From contig JADJPQ010000026.1 in NCBI GenBank assembly GCA_016713175.1, forward strand, positions 1-64,000: a stretch of 64,000 bases of DNA. Reading direction: 5' to 3'. The notes under the pieces were generated by a model that was not told where the DNA came from, did no database searches, and saw only the letters and a program-made list of their open reading frames with translations. Below, piece after piece: positions 61,573 through 64,000 of the stretch; positions within the stretch are counted from its first letter, which is position 1; every line of letters begins with the position of its first letter. Origin of the DNA: Planctomycetota bacterium. Lineage in GTDB: Bacteria; Planctomycetota; UBA1135; UBA2386. A program made the translations under genes and the position numbers.

Positions 61573-62724
61573 TCACAGGCGCGAGAGCACGTCTTCCGCC
61601 GCCGCGAGGTAGACCGGATCGGGCGCCAGACGATGCTCGGTCAGCAGCACCTCACTCAGCTTGATCGCGTGCACGTCGTCGTGGGCGATCGCGGCGTCGG
61701 TGAGTTGCGCGACGGTCCTGGTGCTGGTGCCCGCGCCGTCATCGGCCGGCCGCGAGAACGCACACCACAGCGCCGCGGCCGCCTGCCACGCAAAGGGCAA
61801 CGCCGCCTTGGCGGTCTCGGGCCGGATGCACGGCAGCAACTTGCGGAGCGCGCCGGGTGCCGTGATTGCGTGCACGAACACAATGGTGTTGTGCTGCGTT
61901 CCGGATTGCAGATAGACCCGCGCGAACGTCGCGGTCAGCGCCGACAATTGGGCCGCCGGGTCCGCCGGCGCCACCAGGTCACGCGCATCGGCCAGACCAT
62001 CGAGCGACGCCGCGTCCCGCAAAGCGGCGACGATGTTCGGCCCATGCGGCAGGCGCTGGCGTTCGACCTGCAATCGCGGCAGGCGCTCGAGGGCCGCCGC
62101 GTAGGTGGCAACCGGCGAAATCACGCGGCGGGCCGGCAGCTCTTCATAGACCGTTGCCCAGTAGGCGAGTCCGCGCGCCAGTTCCGCCAGCCGCACCGGC
62201 GACGTCCGCTCGTGCAGCGCCGCGGCGGCATGCCCCGAACGGATGATCCCATGCGTTGCACCACCGGACAGACCCGGCGCCAGGCGTCCGGCCCAGAGAT
62301 CGAGAACGTCGCGCCACGGCTGCTCTGCCAGTTGTCGTTCGAAGAACTGCAGCCAGTCGCCATAGCGGGCAATGGCGGCCTTCCGATCGGCGGTGTCACG
62401 ACGGGGTCCGAGCGCCGGCCGCCAGTCGGCCGGATCGATCGGCGTCGTCGGCTGCGGCAGCGCCACCGGCCGATCGGTGCTCAGGCGCACGTAGGCACGG
62501 AGTCGCTCGCCCGAGGCGCCAAGTGCCGACAGTGCCTGCAGCGCCATCGGCGCGTGCGAAGAGAGGCCGCCGCGGGTCGACGGGCCCTCGGAATGCAGGA
62601 GTTGCCAGACCTCGTCGAGCGCATCGCCCGCCGGCACGGGCGCGGCGGCAGTGCCGCACGCCGCACTGGTGACTGCACCCAGGCAGAACGAGATCGCCTC
62701 ACGGCGGGTCGGCGTCGGGACCAT
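61573..62724 (-). CDS. Questin-oxidase-like (DUF4243) protein with export signal
   Basis: 383 residues. The start PTRREAISFCLGAVTSAACG looks like a twin-arginine/lipoprotein signal (SAAC). The body shows HGIIRSGHAAAALHE, ELARGLAYWATVYEELPAR and QHNTIVFVHAITAPGALRKL, as in questin-oxidase-like DUF4243 proteins, a helical oxygenase-like family known from fungal and bacterial clusters. Activity in bacteria is not established. Divergent from the aminopeptidase gene. Confidence 0.7.
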   Translation of the reverse strand: MVPTPTRREAISFCLGAVTSAACGTAAAPVPAGDALDEVWQLLHSEGPSTRGGLSSHAPMALQALSALGASGERLRAYVRLSTDRPVALPQPTTPIDPADWRPALGPRRDTADRKAAIARYGDWLQFFERQLAEQPWRDVLDLWAGRLAPGLSGGATHGIIRSGHAAAALHERTSPVRLAELARGLAYWATVYEELPARRVISPVATYAAALERLPRLQVERQRLPHGPNIVAALRDAASLDGLADARDLVAPADPAAQLSALTATFARVYLQSGTQHNTIVFVHAITAPGALRKLLPCIRPETAKAALPFAWQAAAALWCAFSRPADDGAGTSTRTVAQLTDAAIAHDDVHAIKLSEVLLTEHRLAPDPVYLAAAEDVLSRL

Positions 62725-62824
62725 GGCCTGATTCTCCCTCGCCGTGGCGGCGCGCGCTCGGGAACATCGCCCCGACCCGGCAGAAGACGACTGCGCATTG
62801 CAGACCCGTTGCGAACCCGCCACC

Positions 62825-64000
62825 ATGCCGCGCCTGATGACCCGCTTGCATGCTGTCGCTGATCCTGAGTCCGCCATCACCGCCGAGCGCTTCGACGCCG
62901 TCGTGGCAATCGTCCACGATTTCGCCGCCTTGGATCTGCCCCCCGTGTGCGCGCTGCTCGAGAACGCGCTGCGGATCGACGCGCAGGCGAAGTCCGCGGT
63001 CACGCTGCTCCTCGATCCAGGCCTGGCCGGTCGCCGGCTGATCGTCGCGCCGACCGGGCCGTTGACCCGCGACTATGACGACGTCCGCCGCTTCGCCGAA
63101 GCCGCCGCCGCCGGCATCCGCCGCGCCCGCGATGCCGGGGCGCGTCGCCCCCTGCTGCTGCTGCAGGCGCCGCCAGCCGACGAACGCCATGCGGAGGCGC
63201 CGCGCGTCACCGCCATCGCGGCATTGGGCGCCTTGTGGGAACCGCTCGAAGCGCGCGAGGCGCTCGGTGCCGCCAAGGCCGAGCCGGTCACCGACGTCGG
63301 CTTCGCCGTTCTCGGTGGCGCGTTCACGGCAGCCGACGCCGAACACGTCACTGCGATCGACGGCGGCCTGCGACTGACCAAGGACCTGTGCGGCACCGAG
63401 CCAGAACGGATGGCTCCGCCGCGCTTTGCCGAGTACGTCAAGCAGGCGTTCGCCGGCTTGCCGGTGAAGGTCACGGTCGTCGATTCCCACCTGAAACTGC
63501 AGAAGCAGTACCCGCTGCTGTTCGCGGTGGCGCGCGCCTCGCTGCTGGTGCCGCGGCATTGGCCCTGCGTGATCCGGCTCGAATACGCACCGAAGGGCAA
63601 GCACGAACGCACGCTGCTGTTCGCCGGCAAGGGCCTGACCTACGACACCGGCGGCGCCGATCTGAAGGTCAACGGCCACATGTCCGGCATGAGCCGCGAC
63701 AAGGGCGGCGCGGCGGCCGTCGCGGGCCTGATCTGGACCGCGGCGAAGCTCGGGAAGAAGGGCATCCGGCTGTACGCCGAACTCGGCGTCGTCCGCAACA
63801 GCATCGGCCCCGACGCGTTCGTCACCGACGAGATCATCCGTTCGCATGCCGGTGTGCGGGTCCGGATCGGCAACACCGACGCCGAGGGCCGGCTCGTGCT
63901 CGCCGATCTGCTGTCGCACCTGCGCGAGGTCGCCGGCAAGGCCACCGATCCGCGGCTGTTCACCTGTGCGACGCTGACCGGACATGCGGGGCGGGCGATG
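62825..64000 (+). CDS. Leucyl aminopeptidase (M17), partial at right edge
   Basis: The first 392 codons are visible, open to the end of the window. It has the M17 metal and active-site signatures FAGKGLTYDTGGADLKVNGH, SRDKGGAAAVAGL, and NTDAEGRLVLADLL. The usual MKxDMxGAA segment reads SRDKGGAAA, a variant. N-terminal domain residues 1-170 are typical of the family. It cleaves N-terminal amino acids from peptides, using two divalent metal ions. Divergent from the questin-oxidase-like gene. Confidence 0.88.
   Translation, partial: MPRLMTRLHAVADPESAITAERFDAVVAIVHDFAALDLPPVCALLENALRIDAQAKSAVTLLLDPGLAGRRLIVAPTGPLTRDYDDVRRFAEAAAAGIRRARDAGARRPLLLLQAPPADERHAEAPRVTAIAALGALWEPLEAREALGAAKAEPVTDVGFAVLGGAFTAADAEHVTAIDGGLRLTKDLCGTEPERMAPPRFAEYVKQAFAGLPVKVTVVDSHLKLQKQYPLLFAVARASLLVPRHWPCVIRLEYAPKGKHERTLLFAGKGLTYDTGGADLKVNGHMSGMSRDKGGAAAVAGLIWTAAKLGKKGIRLYAELGVVRNSIGPDAFVTDEIIRSHAGVRVRIGNTDAEGRLVLADLLSHLREVAGKATDPRLFTCATLTGHAGRAM

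Overview
The window is 64 kb of very GC-rich bacterial DNA. It most likely comes from the Planctomycetota, and I would place it near the Pla163/Poly30/Saltatorellus-type lineages. That placement is an inference from gene content: many large secreted proteins sharing one C-terminal domain, a formylglycine sulfatase, an ECF sigma factor next to a membrane Ser/Thr kinase, and FHA and HD-GYP signalling proteins. No rRNA, tRNA, CRISPR array or insertion sequence was found.

Layout. 1-3.6 kb: an FHA protein and a PilM-PilN-like fusion (pilus or secretion assembly). 3.9-5.3 kb: rsmE and radC, convergent. 5.3-10.7 kb: secreted sulfatase, an FG-GAP/VCBS secreted protein (frameshifted) and recQ. 10.7-12.3 kb: an AAA ATPase (frameshifted) plus a DUF4276-like TOPRIM protein, which looks like a defence pair. 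12.4-17.1 kb: a secreted protein and a three-gene signalling cluster ending in a GAF-PP2C phosphatase, facing a STAS/PilZ-like protein (17.2-18.0 kb). 18.2 kb: rpmH with an apparently leaderless promoter. 18.5-24.7 kb: secreted DUF4623-like protein, HD-GYP protein, two cytidylyltransferase genes (one in a frameshifted hldE), a conserved protein joined to hldE, and a decayed toxin-antitoxin patch. 24.7-29.8 kb: the soluble NAD-dependent formate dehydrogenase operon fdsGBAD. 30.3-38.6 kb: secreted repeat proteins, a subtilase lipoprotein, and a protein ending in a ten-cysteine hydrophobic tail. 38.7-40.2 kb: six exactly 23-bp-spaced operator-like repeats in front of a DUF4143 ATPase. 40.2-43.3 kb: multicopper oxidase and a secreted protein. 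43.3-47.3 kb: ECF sigma factor, Ser/Thr kinase with TPR-like repeats, dodecin. 47.3-51.1 kb: a bacterial-Ig lipoprotein with 276-bp tandem repeats and gene relics. 51.2-53.4 kb: RIC-type iron-centre repair protein, a zinc-ribbon membrane protein, and an exported SDR. 53.5-57.7 kb: two secreted beta-propeller proteins. 57.7-60.5 kb: an operon holding two copies of an unknown two-gene module around a secreted protein. 60.8-64 kb: Asp/Glu racemase, questin-oxidase-like protein, and the start of an M17 aminopeptidase.

Two themes run through the window. First, about eleven secreted proteins and two relics end in (or contain) versions of one domain of roughly 110-130 residues, so it is probably a lineage-specific export or surface-sorting module. 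Second, at least seven genes are broken by a one-base indel. In one case neighbouring tandem copies prove it (275 bp against 276 bp). The sequence is therefore probably draft quality, and I annotate these genes as intact in function unless other damage is visible.
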